A stretch of 64,000 bases of DNA from the NCBI GenBank assembly GCA_964016985.1, contig OZ024829.1, forward strand, positions 74,599,610-74,663,609. The letters run 5' to 3'. This document shows positions 33,438 through 44,892 of this stretch, in pieces. Position 1 is the first letter of the stretch. Each line of letters begins with the position of its first letter. The notes beneath the pieces were generated by a model that saw nothing but the letters and a program-made list of their open reading frames with translations, ran no database searches and had not been told where the DNA came from. The stretch comes from Anodontia alba (lineage: Eukaryota; Mollusca; Bivalvia; Lucinida; Lucinidae). The position numbers and the translations under genes are program-made.

Positions 33438-34682
33438 AGATCACCTGAGCTGTACTGATCACTTTTTGTCCATCGTTTGTCCCTCCGTCCGTCTGTCAGC
33501 ACATACGCCAAGTACATTCCTAGGTTCGCGTTTGTATAGATGACTGTTTATTCCGTCATTTTGGGGTTAAAAAATTGGTGTTGTGGGGTTAAAAATGGTG
33601 TTGTGGGGTTAAAAAAGATCAAGAAAAGATCAAAGGGATAACCTCATGACGTACATCTACCTCTCGTAAGAATGTCCGTCTGTGTATCCGTTAACATTTT
33701 CAAATGACTTCTCTGAAGCCGCTGAGCCAATTTTGCTCAGATTTCAAATGGAGCCTTCTTAGGTTGGGGGAATGAAAGATTACTAAAATGGTCGCGGTCC
33801 GTTGACCAAGATGGCCACCATGCCCATATATGGAAAAAACCTTTAAAAATCTTCTTCTCCAGAACAGAGGATGCCTTGTGGCTGAATCTTTGCACAAATC
33901 ATTGGGGATGGGAGGTCTACCAAAGTTGCTGAAACAATGGTCGTACATTGACATTTTACCTTTTTACGGCGAGATCAAGTTTGCTTCTGTATTGGCGCCA
34001 TACATTTGTATGGGAAAAATGTTGAGAATTTCAAATGACTTCTCCTCTGAAGCCTCTGGGACAATGTTGCTCAAATTTCATGTGGAGCCTCCTTGGGGCT
34101 TGGGAATGAAAGATTGCTAAATGGTTGTGGTCCATTGACCAAGTTGGCCCCCATGCCCATATTTGGTAAAAACCTTTAAAAATCTTCTCCAAAACAGAAG
34201 ATGCCTTTGGGCTGAATCTTTGCACAAATCATCGGAGATGGGAGATCTACTAAAGTTGATAAAATGATGGTCATACAGTGACGTTTGACCTTTTTATGGC
34301 TAGGTCAAGTTTGCTTCTGTATGCATTTTTATGGACCCCATACATTTGTATAGAAAATATGTTGATAATGTCAAATGACTTCTCATCTGAAGCCCCTGGG
34401 CCAATGTTGCTCACATTTCATGTGGAGCCTCCTTGGGGCAGGGGAACAAAAGATTGCTAAAATGGTCCATTGACCAAGATAGCTGCTATGCCCATATATG
34501 GTAAAAACCTTTAAAGATCTTCTTCTCCAGAACCAAATAAGCCCTGGGGCTTAATCTTTGCACAAATTATCTAGGACAAGGGATCTACCAAATTGCTAAA
34601 ATGATGGTCCTACGTTGACTGTTTGACCTTTTTACAGCAAGGTCATATATGCTTCCCCATGCATTTCTATGGGTCCTGTACA

Positions 34683-34988
34683 GCCGGCCTCGGTGGCTCA
34701 GTTGGATGCGCCGTCCGACTGGAGACCAGGAGGTCGCGGGTTCAACCCCCGCCGAGGTCGGCAACATTCTTTCGTGGAGATTGATCATGAAATATTTTCT
34801 ACGGTCATTCTCTCCCTTCCGCTGATTCAAGAAGGGCAGTTGTCAGTTTCTGGCGAAAGAATGTGCACAATACTGGTTAACCGCTTAGAGGACTAAGCCT
34901 GCCCAGTAAACGTGTGGTTAGGTAAACTGACCGCGCTCGACATGACCCCATTGGGTTGACTGGGCTGTAAAACCTCAACACAAACAAA
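34683..34988 (+). mobile_element. tRNA-derived SINE (type b), intact copy
   Basis: Perfect 14-bp target duplication ATGGGTCCTGTACA at 34669-34682 and 34989-35002. Head with A box (GGTGGCTCAGTTGGATGCG, 34692-34710) and B box (GGGTTCAACCCCC, 34738-34750), typical of tRNA-derived pol III promoters. The body continues GGCAACATTCTTTCGTGGAG. Tail GCTGTAAAACCTCAACACAA. It lies in the A6 core. The overlapping open frames here are not genes. Confidence 0.93.
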
Positions 34989-36179
34989 ATGGGTCCTGTA
35001 CAATTATATGGGAAAATTGTTGAGAATCCCTATTTTGGACATCTCCTCTATAATCCAGTTGAATCAAAATTTGATAATGAGTATTAGGATGCCTAGTAGA
35101 CACAAAATAGCTAAATGAGAAGATACAAAATCCAAGATGGCCCCCACAACCACCATCTTGAAAATCAATTTTTGACATCTCTTCCCAAATTTCTGGTTGC
35201 TTTGAGCAGAAACTTGCTCTGTAGCAACAGGATGACTTCTGGATCCAAATGAGCAAAAATTGTGTCGATCGAAAAGCCAAGATAGCCGCAATGGTTCCAT
35301 CCATTGAACATGATGACAGCCAAAGCTAAAAGTAGAAAATCTTCAAAGGACTTCTCGTCCTTGGCCAATGGCCTGATTTCAAAATATTTGCACAGATGTG
35401 TTACTCCAATGGCCCTCTACTAAAATTGCCAAAATGGTTCCGCTTGGCTGAACAAAATGGTGGCCAGAGCTAAAAATAGAAAAAACTTTAAAAGATATCT
35501 CCTCCGCAGCCAGTGTCACGATTTCAAAGTACCGGTAATTTCACAGAAGTGTTCCTCGTATGGCCCTTTACCAAATTGCTAAAATAGTTCTGCTTGGCTG
35601 AACAAAATGGCCACCAGAGCTAAAAATAGAAAAAAAAACGACATCTCCTCCTTGGCCAGTGGCCTGATTTCAAAAATTCACAAAAATGTTTCTCTTATCC
35701 CTCTTTACTAAAAATCGCCAAAATGGTTCTGCTCTGCTGAACAAAATGGTCACCAAAGCAAAAAATAGAAAAACCTTTAAACAACATCTCCATGGCCAGT
35801 GGCGGAATTTCAAAATAATTTCACATCAGTGTTCCTCTTATGCCCCTTTACCAAAATTGCTGAAATGGTTCTGCTCTGCTAAACAAAATGGTTGACAGAG
35901 CTAACAATAGAAAAAAAAAAACACTTTAAAGGACATCTCCTCCAAGGCCAATAATCGACCTCAAAATAATTTCACAGATATGTTTTTCTTTTTACCAAAG
36001 TTGCTAAAATGGTTCCACTAGGCTGAAGAAAATGGCCGCCAGAGCTAAAAATTGACAAGAAGCAAGCTCTGCAAGCTCTGCATGGTCTTCTTTTCCTGTT
36101 GGTGGTTCACTTTTTTTATACGCCCATTTGAAAAACGGGACATATTATGTTACAGGGTATGGCGTCCGTCTGTCTGTCC

Positions 36180-37130
36180 GTCCGTAAACTTTTTCGTTTC
36201 CAGCTAACTTCTCCTACAGTTTACATCCGATCAAGCTGAAACTTGGTATGTAGTTAGACCATAATGTGGCGCATTAATTCGGGGTTACAGTCCACCAAAT
36301 GTTTGCAGAGTTATGCCCCTTAGAAAATTTCTGTAAACTTTTCATTTCCGGTTAACTCCTCCTACATTTTACATCTGATCAAGCTGAAACTTCATATATA
36401 GTTAGACCATGATGTGGAGCAGCACATATTGTTTCAAGGTTACAGTCCACCAAATATTAGCAGAGTTATGCCCCTTTGAAAATTTCAGTAGACTTTTTGT
36501 TTCCGACTAACTCCTTCTACAGTTTACATCTGATCAAGCTGAAACTTGATTTGTAGTTAGACCATGATGTTGAGCAGCACATATTATTTCAAGGTTACAG
36601 TCCACCAAATATTAGCAGAGTTATACCCTTTTGAAAATTTCTATTAATTTTTCGTTTCTGGCTAAATTCTCCTACAGTTTACATCCAATCAAGCTGAAAC
36701 TTCATGTACAGTTAGACCATGATGTGGAGCAGCGCATATTGTTTCGAGGTTATAGTCCACCAAATATTAGCAGAGTTATGCCCCTTTGAAAATTTCAGTA
36801 AACTTTTCGTTTCCGGCTAAATCCTCCTACAGTTTACATCCTATCAAGCTGGAACTTGATTTGTAGTTAGACCATGATGTGGAGCAGCGCATATTGTTTC
36901 AAGGTTACAGTCCACCAAATATTAGCAGAGTTAAACCTCTTTGAAAATTTATATTAATTCTTTTGTTTTCGGCTAAATCCTCCTACAGTTTACATCCGAT
37001 CAAGCTGAAACTTCATAAATGGTTACACGATGATGTGGATCAGCACATATTATTTCGAGGTTACAGTGCACCAAATATTTGCAGATTTATGCCCCTTTGA
37101 AAGTTTTTGTAAACTTTTTGCAGCATATTG
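36180..37130 (+). repeat. 154-bp tandem satellite, core of D
   Basis: Six copies restarting at about 36180, 36337, 36490, 36645, 36799 and 36956 with AAACTTTTCGTTTCCGGCTA, then TCAAGCTGAAACTT and GTTACAGTCCACCAAATATT. Confidence 0.9.
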
Positions 37131-37318
37131 TTTTGAGGTAATAGTGTGCAAATTTTATTATATAATAGGTATATTTTTTGCAAATAACTCAAGTTTTGGT
37201 CATATTGGGAAGATACTGATTTTTTTTTTTTTTTAACATCTTTTATTAGTTTTGCAAGGAAAGGATGTCATTATTAAATCTTTATAAATACATAATTCTT
37301 TTTGAATGTTTTTTTTTT

Positions 37319-38567
37319 ATGCCCCCCGCCATTTTCAGTGGGGGTGCATATAGTATCACCGCTGTCAGTACGTACGTCCGTCCGTCCCGTACGTAACACT
37401 TTTGGTTTCCGTGCGATATCTTTTGAAAGGATTGGTGTATTGGATTGAAATTTTATGCACAGGTATATAATCATAAAATGTAGGTCAAGTTTGATTTAGG
37501 GTAAAATCCGCCAATTATTTTGGGAGTTATGGCCCTTTTCAACTTGGAAAAATTTTCAACTTTGAAAAATGGTTTCCGTGCGATATCTTTTGAAAGGGTA
37601 GGTGTATTGGATTGAAATTTTGTACACAGGTATATAATCATAAAATGTAGGTCAAGTTCGATTTAGAGTAAAATCCATCTATTATTTTGGGAGATGGCCC
37701 TTTTTCGACTTTGAAAAATGGTTTCAGTTCTATAACTTTTGAAAAGATTGGTGTACTGGATTCATATTTTATACACAAGCATATAATTATAAAATATAGG
37801 GCAAGTTTGATTTAGGGTAAAATCCACCAATTATGTTTGGAGATGGCCCTTTATCAATGTTGAAAAATAGTTGAAAAAATGGTTTCCGTTCTTCGATATC
37901 TTTTGAAAAGATTAGTGTATTGGATTCAAATTTTATACACAGGTATATAATCATAAAATGTATGTCAAATTGGATTTAGGGTAAAATCCACCAATTATTT
38001 TTGGAGTTATGGCCCTTTTTCAACTTAGAAAAATGGTTTCTGTTCTATAACATTTTAAATGATTAGTGAATTGGATTTATATTTTATACACAAGCATATA
38101 ATTATAAAATATAGGTCAAGTTTGATTTTAGGGTAAAATCCAACAATTATATTTGGAGTTACAGCCCTTTTTCAACTTTGAAAAATAGTTTCAATTTGAT
38201 ATCTTTTGAAAACATTAGTGTACTGAATTCATATTTAACACACAGGTATATAATCATAAAATAGAGGTCAAGTTCCAATACGGGTAAAATCAACCCATTA
38301 TTATGGGAGTTATGGCCCTTTTTCACCTTCAAAAGATGTTTTCCTTCTGATATTTTTTTAAAAAAGATTGATATGTGTATTGGATTCATATTTTATACCC
38401 AGGTAATATAATCATAAAATATGATCAAGTTCGATTTATTGTAAAATCTGCCAATTATTATGAGAGTTATGGCCCTTTTTTCAACTACATTTTTTGCAAA
38501 ATACCTGCGCGGGGGTGAGGATGGCCCTGGGCGGGGGCATCTGTGTCATACTGACACATTTCTAGTT
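37319..38567 (+). mobile_element. Element E (ATGCCCCCCGCC family), complete
   Basis: The 5' ATGCCCCCCGCCATTTTCAG goes into GTGGGGGTGCATATAG, partly self-complementary, then ACGTACGTCCGTCCGTCC. Seven monomers of about 155 bp follow (37400-38490) with ATAATCATAAAATGTAGGTC and GGGAGTTATGGCCCTTTT. The 3' end is GGCGGGGGCAT (inverse of the 5' arm, one C fewer), hairpin TGTGTCA-tac-TGACACA and TTTCTAGTTT. Flanks are T-rich. Confidence 0.88.
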
Positions 38568-38766
38568 TATTTTAATACTCTTCTGATTTGGCTCCCTTGA
38601 AGAACAAAAATAAAATCAGTATTAAACAAGTTAAAGGTTTACAAAAAAATTTCTGCAGCATTTTTTTTTTTTGGTTGTTTATTTTTGTTTTGTTATTGTT
38701 AGGTCTGATATTGAAGTATAGGAAAAACAAATCAGCTCATATGAGCTTATAATATAGCCATGCTTC

Positions 38767-38841
38767 TGATAAACGCTAACTCTAATTAAAAGTAACACAC
38801 TTTATTTACTGTACACAATGGTTGCCAAAGGTAATTACTTA
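38767..38841 (-). repeat. Copia 3' LTR, first part
   Basis: Matches 58215-58288 of the other LTR. It stops at TTA, where the TTAA of the intact LTR (58285-58288) was used as target by the composite. The rest of this LTR is 51725-51867. Confidence 0.92.
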
Positions 38842-39134
38842 GTGTGCACTCCACAGTTTTGACTTGCATTTCTATCTGTTCACAGCCCTCACATAAATAA
38901 AATGCAATCACAGCAAATATAACAGTACCTGTCCATTAGGTACTGTATCAATAAATTGCAAACATACCAAATAATAATTTAAGCATCATAAAAATAACTG
39001 CAATGTACCAAAACCTGCTCTTGCACTAATGTAAACAATACCCCACCCCCCTCCGACTGCGGCCAAATTTATGCAAAAAGTGCAGTTTTCGAATGATTAT
39101 CATCAACTCCAGGACAATGCACTGGTCTGAGCAC

Positions 39135-39732
39135 TGTTACGAGCCAGGCGTAACGAGAAAGAAATGAAAGTGAAACCAGCAACAAGCTTTAAATTATTAA
39201 CAATATTTATTCATAAAAAAGTAAGACAAGATTCAAAACAAAAGAATGTAAATAAACAGTACCTTTCAAGTTTATGTCACAAAGTCCCTCTGAAATAATT
39301 TTAATCCATGAGAATTTATAAAACAAATCCTTTGAATATCAGTTTCTGATCCCACAATTTAAAGTTCCTGAATTCAGAATTTAAGTCCAGAATGAATAAA
39401 ATAGTAAGTAATCCAGTATAGAATAATTTCCAGTGAAAGTATACAAAGATGCCCAGATGAAAATCTTTTCTCCTTATATAATATCAAAGAAGGTTCTAGA
39501 AAAAGAATTTACTACAAGCATCTCTTATTTTCTAGTTCCAATCAAGAAACTTCTAAATCTTCCATGACATTCCAAAAACAACCCAGTCCAGAATCAAGGC
39601 CGTAAACATCATGTTATTGTAAACATGTTGAACATTCCAGAAAGTTATTTTTGGAAACATAGTAAATAAAGCTATTTATGGAAACATAGTAAACATGTTG
39701 TTTAAAACAATTGAACACCCTGTTATATAACA
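39135..39732 (-). repeat. Gypsy 3' LTR
   Basis: Begins TGTTACGAGCCAGGCGTAAC on the plus strand and ends TGTTATATAACA. A TATATAAGG box on the minus strand at about 39474-39482 could be the promoter TATA. Differences from the other LTR include CCAGG/CATGG near 39145 and one base near 39190. Confidence 0.95.
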
Positions 39733-39745
39733 CTTCCCCTCTTCA
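39733..39745 (-). other. Gypsy polypurine tract
   Basis: On the minus strand, GAAGAGGGGAAG lies directly before the 3' LTR and fits the plus-strand DNA primer. Confidence 0.8.
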
Positions 39746-39868
39746 GGGAAAAGAAAGATTTATGTAATAAAGCTTTCTTTTGCCATAAAATTATCATAAA
39801 ACAAAATACTGATAAAGGCAATTATTATCTTATATACAGCAAGTTACAGGAAACCACAGATAAAGACA

Positions 39869-42800
39869 TCATGCTCTGGACAAGGCATCAGGAATAATAT
39901 TATCTTTTCCCCTGATATGCCTGATGTCAAGATTGTATTCCTGTAACAACAGGCTCCATCTGAGCAACCTCTGATTCTTGTTTTTCATCTTATGGATGAA
40001 AGTCAGTGGATTGTGATCACTGAAAACAGCAATAGGTGAGGACGAAGAAGTCAGATAAACTTCAAAATGTTGAAGAGCAAGAATGAGAGACAAACATTCT
40101 TTCTCTACTGTAGAATAATTCTTTTGATGTTTGTTAAACTTTTTCGAAAAGTAACAAACTGGATGATCCACACCATTGTCATCCTCTTGCAGTAATACAC
40201 CACCTGCACCAACATCACTCGCATCTACTGCTAACTTGAATTCTTTATTAAAATTTGGAGCCAAGAGAACCGGCTCACTTCTCAGTATGGCTTTCAGTTT
40301 ATCAAAGGCATTCTGACAATCACTGGTCCACTTAAACCTCATTCTTTTACTAAGTAAATTAGTCAGTGGCTCAGCAATGACAGAAAAATTATTACAGAAT
40401 TTTCTGTAATAACCGGCCATACCAAGAAATCTCATCAGTTGTCTTTTGCATGTGGGCACCTGAAAATTTGAAATAGCTTCAACTTTAGCCTCTATAGGTT
40501 TAACCTGACCATGACCCACAACATGTCCTAGAAATGTTAAAGTTGCATGACAGAATTCACTTTTAGCAAGGTTTATTGTCAATTTTGCTTCACTTAGTTT
40601 ATCAAAGAATGCTTTGATAGTTCCAAGATGGTGATCCCATTCATCATTGTGTATGATGGCGTCATCAATGTAAGCATCGCAATGCTCGATTCCAGCTATT
40701 ATGGTGTTGATTAAGCGTTGAAATGTTGCTGGAGAGTTTTTCATTCCGAAAGGCATTACTTTATAGTGATATAATCCATCAGGAGTAACAAATGCTGAGA
40801 CCTCTTTGGCTCTTTCTGTGAGAGGAATTTGCCAAAATCCTTTCAGAAGATCAAATTTAGTTATATATTTTGAATTTCCAACTTTGTCAATACAGTCATC
40901 CATTCTTGGTATGGGAAAAGTGTCTGTTTTACTCAAATTATTGACCTTCCTGTAATCGGTGCACATCCGATATGTTCCATCAGGTTTTGGCACAAGAATG
41001 CAAGGTGAACTCCATTCACTTTGACTTGGTTCAATGAAATCATTGTCCAGCAAATACTGAATTTCCTCCTTAAGATATTTTTGTTTTGTTGGGTTCATTC
41101 TATATGGATGTTGTTTGACAGGTTGTGAGTCCTCAACATTCACATCATGATAAATTTTGTCAGTCCTTGTAGGAATGTCCGGAAATAAGTGTTCATATTG
41201 ATAAATTAACTGTTTCAGTTCTTTTCTTTGGACTGGATCTAGGTGTGAAAGTTTCTGGTCGAGATCCTTTAGAATGTCAGAATTCTGAAGTTTTGATGAA
41301 GCAGGATCAGATTTGGTGAATTTCATGTCTTCAGAGTTCATTTCACTTTGTTCCTGAGGGACTGAACTAACAACACTAATTGGTGTAACAGAAGAGCTAT
41401 CCCTATCTATGTATTGTTTAAGCATGTTAACATGACATAACTGTTTTTGTTTGCGTCTCCCAGGAGTGTTAACAATGTAATTAACATCACTAATCTGTTT
41501 ATCTACAGTGTAAGGGCCGTAATATCTGGCTTGCAGTGGTTTGCCAGGAATAGGCAAAAGAGCAAGTACCCTGTCTCCAGGCATGAATTGTCTTTCTTTT
41601 GCATTTTCATCATACCAACGTTTCATTTTCCTTTGTGCTGACTTAAGATTGGTCCGAGCAGCTTCACAAGCTTTAGACAGCCGGTCTTTAAAATCTGATA
41701 CATACTGAAGTAAGTTCAGAGAACTGTCATCATTTGAGAGAAATTTCTCTTTCAAAAGTTTCAAAGGTCCACGCACAGTGTGGCCAAATACCAGCTCAGA
41801 TGGGCTGAAACCAAGAGATTCCTGAACAGATTCTCTAACGGCAAACAACAACAAATGGATGCCCTCATCCCAATCTTTTTCAGTATCAAAGCAGTATGAT
41901 CTGATCATATTTTTCAGTGTCTGATGAAATCTTTCAAGGGCACCTTGACTTTCAGGATGATAAGGTGACGATTTATATTGAGTAATGCCCAACTCGTGTA
42001 TGACCTGTTGAAAAATTCCAGACATAAAATTAGAGCCCTGATCCGACTGAACAGACTTTGGGAGACCTACAAATGTAAAAAACTTTACCAAAGCCTTAAC
42101 AATGTTCTTTGTTTTAATATTCCTAAGTGGAATAGCTTCTGGGAAACGTGTAGAAGCACACATTATAGTGAGAAGATACTCATGACCTGACTTTGTTTTG
42201 GGCAAGGGACCAACACAGTCAATAATTATTCTGCTAAAAGGTTCATCAAAAGCAGGAATGGGCTGTAAATGAGCTTTTGGTATTGTCTGGTTGGGTTTTC
42301 CTACCATCTGACAAGTATGGCAAGATTTACAAAATTGAGAAACGTCAGATTTTAACCCTGGCCAGTAAAAATGGTTAAGAATTTTATGATAGGTCTTATT
42401 TATACCTAAATGACCTGACATGGGAGTGTCATGGGCCAAGTTCAAAATTTCAGGGCGATAAACCCTAGGAACCACTATTTGGTGGTTAACAGTCCACTCG
42501 TCTTCTGCTGAGACATCAGGAGGACGCCATTTTCTCATTAAAATGCCATTTTTGACATAAAAACAGACTGGGACTTGATCTATTTCTTTCTCATCTAAAG
42601 CCCTTTCAAGCAAAGGCAAAATTTCAGGATCATTATGCTGTTCCTTACAAAGCTGGGACCTTGACACCAAGTCATGACCTTGACCTTGGTCATTTAATAT
42701 TGCAGAGTAATGACTGGACTCTGACTTGTTATGTAACTCCGTCTGTTTGTCAGACAGGCTGGATGAAAGAGAATTTGTAATCTCATGTTTAAAAGACTGA

Positions 42801-44653
42801 CGCAAAAAGGTATCAGTTAAATCAATGTCCCCATCATTCTGTTTTGCTTTCTTTGCCATGGCCCTTGTAACGGCACAAGATGGGTAAAGATCAGGGATTT
42901 CCTGTTCAATGGGATCAGGTGGCTGATCAATACAAGGTATGTTAGTCAAAAGTGGGTTTACCACAACCTTATCTCCTGCTAAGTCATTGCCTAACAGTAA
43001 GTGAACACCTTTAAAAGGTAAAGAAGGTCGAATACCAACAGCCACTAAACCAGTTACCAAGTCTGAGGATAAATAAATGTTATGAAGAGGAACATTAACA
43101 AATCCACACTCTACACCCTGAATAAGGACACTTGTCCCAGAAGAAGTCTTCTCAGAAAAAGGCAGAGTATCTGCTAAAATAAGGGATTGAGAAGCTCCAG
43201 TATCTCGTAAGATTTTAATTGGGGTAGACTGGGCATAGTCACTATTTAGTGACACAAAACCATCTGATAAGAATGGTGCATAAATCTCCATAACAGAATC
43301 AGTCTCAGGCCTTTCGGTCTGGATAGGATCTTCCTCCTTAACACATAACTGTGGTTTTGACCATAAAGAGGTAAGGCCAGTAGGTTTAAGCCCCTCTTGT
43401 TTTTCTTTCTTTCTTTTCAGATGTAAACATTCAGATATAATATGACCTGTCCTTTTGCAATAATTGCAAATTGGTTGAGATAAGGGATTTTGATCTTTAT
43501 TTTCACCAGAAGGTTTGGGTTTGGGAGTAATTGTTTGGCTATGACTGCCAGGTGGATTACTAGGACTATGTTTGGATCCTGAATGTGGAAAAAATGGTCT
43601 TCTAGAGGGATTTGACTTATTAATAAAGGAAACTTTATGTGTTAAAGCATAATCATCTGCAAGTCGAGCTGCAGCTTCCAAAGTTTCAACCTGTTTCTCA
43701 TCTAAAAAGGACTTAATGTCTGAATTTATGCACCTTTTGAACTCCTCTACAAGCATGAGCTGCCAAAGTTTTTCATGATCGGAGCCAATTTTCTTTGAAG
43801 AGCACCACCTATCAAATAGCTGTTCTTTAGTTCTAGCAAATTCTACATGGGTCTGCTCATTTTCTTTCTTACAGTTCCTAAATTTTTGCCTGTAAGCCTC
43901 AGGGACCAACTCATAAGCCTTAAGAATTAATTCCTTTACAGTATCATAACTGGAGCTCTGCTGGACAATCAGCTGAGTATAAATTTCTCGAGCCTTCCCA
44001 ATTATAACACTTTGCAAAAGCAAGGTCCAATGCTCCTTTGGCCATTTTAAATTTTCTGCTACTTTTTCAAAATGAAGAAAATATTTGTCAACCTCTTTTT
44101 CTTGAAAAGGGGGAACTAATCTGATGTGTTTGGTAATGTCAAAATGAACGCCAGACTCTAAAGGTTGCCGTTTTACCGTCATATTTTGCATTTCTAATTC
44201 TTTCATTCTAAATTCTGTATCAAATTTTAATTTTTCCCTTTCTATCTGCATTTGTCTTTCTTTTTCTTTCTCCCTCTCTTCCATTTCCATTCTTTCTTTC
44301 TGCACTCTTTCTTCCATTTCCATTCTTTCCTTCTGCATTTGTCTTTCTTGTTCCATTCTAAGTTTTTCTTGCTCTAATCTTAATTTTTCTAACTCAATTT
44401 GCTTCTGAATCTCAAGCTCTCGCATTTGCAAACCTGTCTGTGTAACGAGAACAAGAGACAAAGCAGAAGAATCAAGAATTTCCTTATCAACCAAAAATTG
44501 GACCAAAATATTTTTTATTTCCTGTTTTAACATGGACTTGTTGACGGTAGTCAATTCATAGTGAGCAGCAATATCCAACAAATCAGACTTTTTGGCCAAA
44601 TCTAACAGCTCCTGCGAAGGGGCATTGATAAAAGCTTGAAGGTCAAATGACAT
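39869..44653 (-). CDS. Gypsy Gag-Pol polyprotein with integrase before RT (Gmr1-like order)
   Basis: 1594 residues, no stop or shift. Residues 75-160 form a charged Glu/Lys/Met/Arg coiled coil and 165-345 are gag-like. Zinc knuckle C396-C399-H404-C409. Protease DTGA at 484-487. Integrase zinc finger H741/H748, C775/C778; catalytic D812, D871, E907 (D-x35-E). RT 1180-1360 with YIDD at 1328-1331. RNase H 1470-1594 with D1477 and D1546, ending DALSRA. The order PR-IN-RT-RH is that of copia, but RT and integrase sequences are gypsy type; this matches the Gmr1 clade. Gag and Pol share one frame. No chromodomain or env seen. Confidence 0.95.
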   Translation of the reverse strand: MSFDLQAFINAPSQELLDLAKKSDLLDIAAHYELTTVNKSMLKQEIKNILVQFLVDKEILDSSALSLVLVTQTGLQMRELEIQKQIELEKLRLEQEKLRMEQERQMQKERMEMEERVQKERMEMEEREKEKERQMQIEREKLKFDTEFRMKELEMQNMTVKRQPLESGVHFDITKHIRLVPPFQEKEVDKYFLHFEKVAENLKWPKEHWTLLLQSVIIGKAREIYTQLIVQQSSSYDTVKELILKAYELVPEAYRQKFRNCKKENEQTHVEFARTKEQLFDRWCSSKKIGSDHEKLWQLMLVEEFKRCINSDIKSFLDEKQVETLEAAARLADDYALTHKVSFINKSNPSRRPFFPHSGSKHSPSNPPGSHSQTITPKPKPSGENKDQNPLSQPICNYCKRTGHIISECLHLKRKKEKQEGLKPTGLTSLWSKPQLCVKEEDPIQTERPETDSVMEIYAPFLSDGFVSLNSDYAQSTPIKILRDTGASQSLILADTLPFSEKTSSGTSVLIQGVECGFVNVPLHNIYLSSDLVTGLVAVGIRPSLPFKGVHLLLGNDLAGDKVVVNPLLTNIPCIDQPPDPIEQEIPDLYPSCAVTRAMAKKAKQNDGDIDLTDTFLRQSFKHEITNSLSSSLSDKQTELHNKSESSHYSAILNDQGQGHDLVSRSQLCKEQHNDPEILPLLERALDEKEIDQVPVCFYVKNGILMRKWRPPDVSAEDEWTVNHQIVVPRVYRPEILNLAHDTPMSGHLGINKTYHKILNHFYWPGLKSDVSQFCKSCHTCQMVGKPNQTIPKAHLQPIPAFDEPFSRIIIDCVGPLPKTKSGHEYLLTIMCASTRFPEAIPLRNIKTKNIVKALVKFFTFVGLPKSVQSDQGSNFMSGIFQQVIHELGITQYKSSPYHPESQGALERFHQTLKNMIRSYCFDTEKDWDEGIHLLLFAVRESVQESLGFSPSELVFGHTVRGPLKLLKEKFLSNDDSSLNLLQYVSDFKDRLSKACEAARTNLKSAQRKMKRWYDENAKERQFMPGDRVLALLPIPGKPLQARYYGPYTVDKQISDVNYIVNTPGRRKQKQLCHVNMLKQYIDRDSSSVTPISVVSSVPQEQSEMNSEDMKFTKSDPASSKLQNSDILKDLDQKLSHLDPVQRKELKQLIYQYEHLFPDIPTRTDKIYHDVNVEDSQPVKQHPYRMNPTKQKYLKEEIQYLLDNDFIEPSQSEWSSPCILVPKPDGTYRMCTDYRKVNNLSKTDTFPIPRMDDCIDKVGNSKYITKFDLLKGFWQIPLTERAKEVSAFVTPDGLYHYKVMPFGMKNSPATFQRLINTIIAGIEHCDAYIDDAIIHNDEWDHHLGTIKAFFDKLSEAKLTINLAKSEFCHATLTFLGHVVGHGQVKPIEAKVEAISNFQVPTCKRQLMRFLGMAGYYRKFCNNFSVIAEPLTNLLSKRMRFKWTSDCQNAFDKLKAILRSEPVLLAPNFNKEFKLAVDASDVGAGGVLLQEDDNGVDHPVCYFSKKFNKHQKNYSTVEKECLSLILALQHFEVYLTSSSSPIAVFSDHNPLTFIHKMKNKNQRLLRWSLLLQEYNLDIRHIRGKDNIIPDALSRA

Positions 44654-44869
44654 GATTGCTTTTTGCTGGTTTTATCAAGTAAATTTATCAGAGTTTATTT
44701 ATTGATATTTTTCAAAAGTCAATACTTGCTTTTTTATTATTTACTTATATTTTTTGAAAGTCAATACTTGTTTTATAGCAAACAAATATTTCTTTTTTTT
44801 TTTTCTTTAAAAATCAATATTTGTTTTCTTTAAAAAGCTCAAACTTGTTTTAGCTCAAGAAAATGTTCG

Positions 44870-44887
44870 ATCCCGGACGAGCCCCCA
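44870..44887 (-). other. Gypsy primer binding site for tRNA-Pro
   Basis: On the minus strand TGGGGGCTCGTCCGGGAT, 18 bases complementary to the 3' end of tRNA-Pro, five bases inside the 5' LTR. The same primer is used by some vertebrate retroviruses (established knowledge). Confidence 0.93.
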
Positions 44888-44892
44888 ATTTC

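Noticed and set aside
34692..34750. A true tRNA gene
   Set aside because: A and B boxes are present, but there is no cloverleaf with a proper acceptor stem and a long non-tRNA body follows; it is a SINE head. Same for 61317-61391.
34585..34896. Opposed 75-81 residue ORFs
   Set aside because: They coincide with the SINE at 34683-34988 and reflect its sequence, not a gene.
41447..42190. Plus-strand ORFs within the gypsy gene
   Set aside because: Antisense to the 1594-residue polyprotein.
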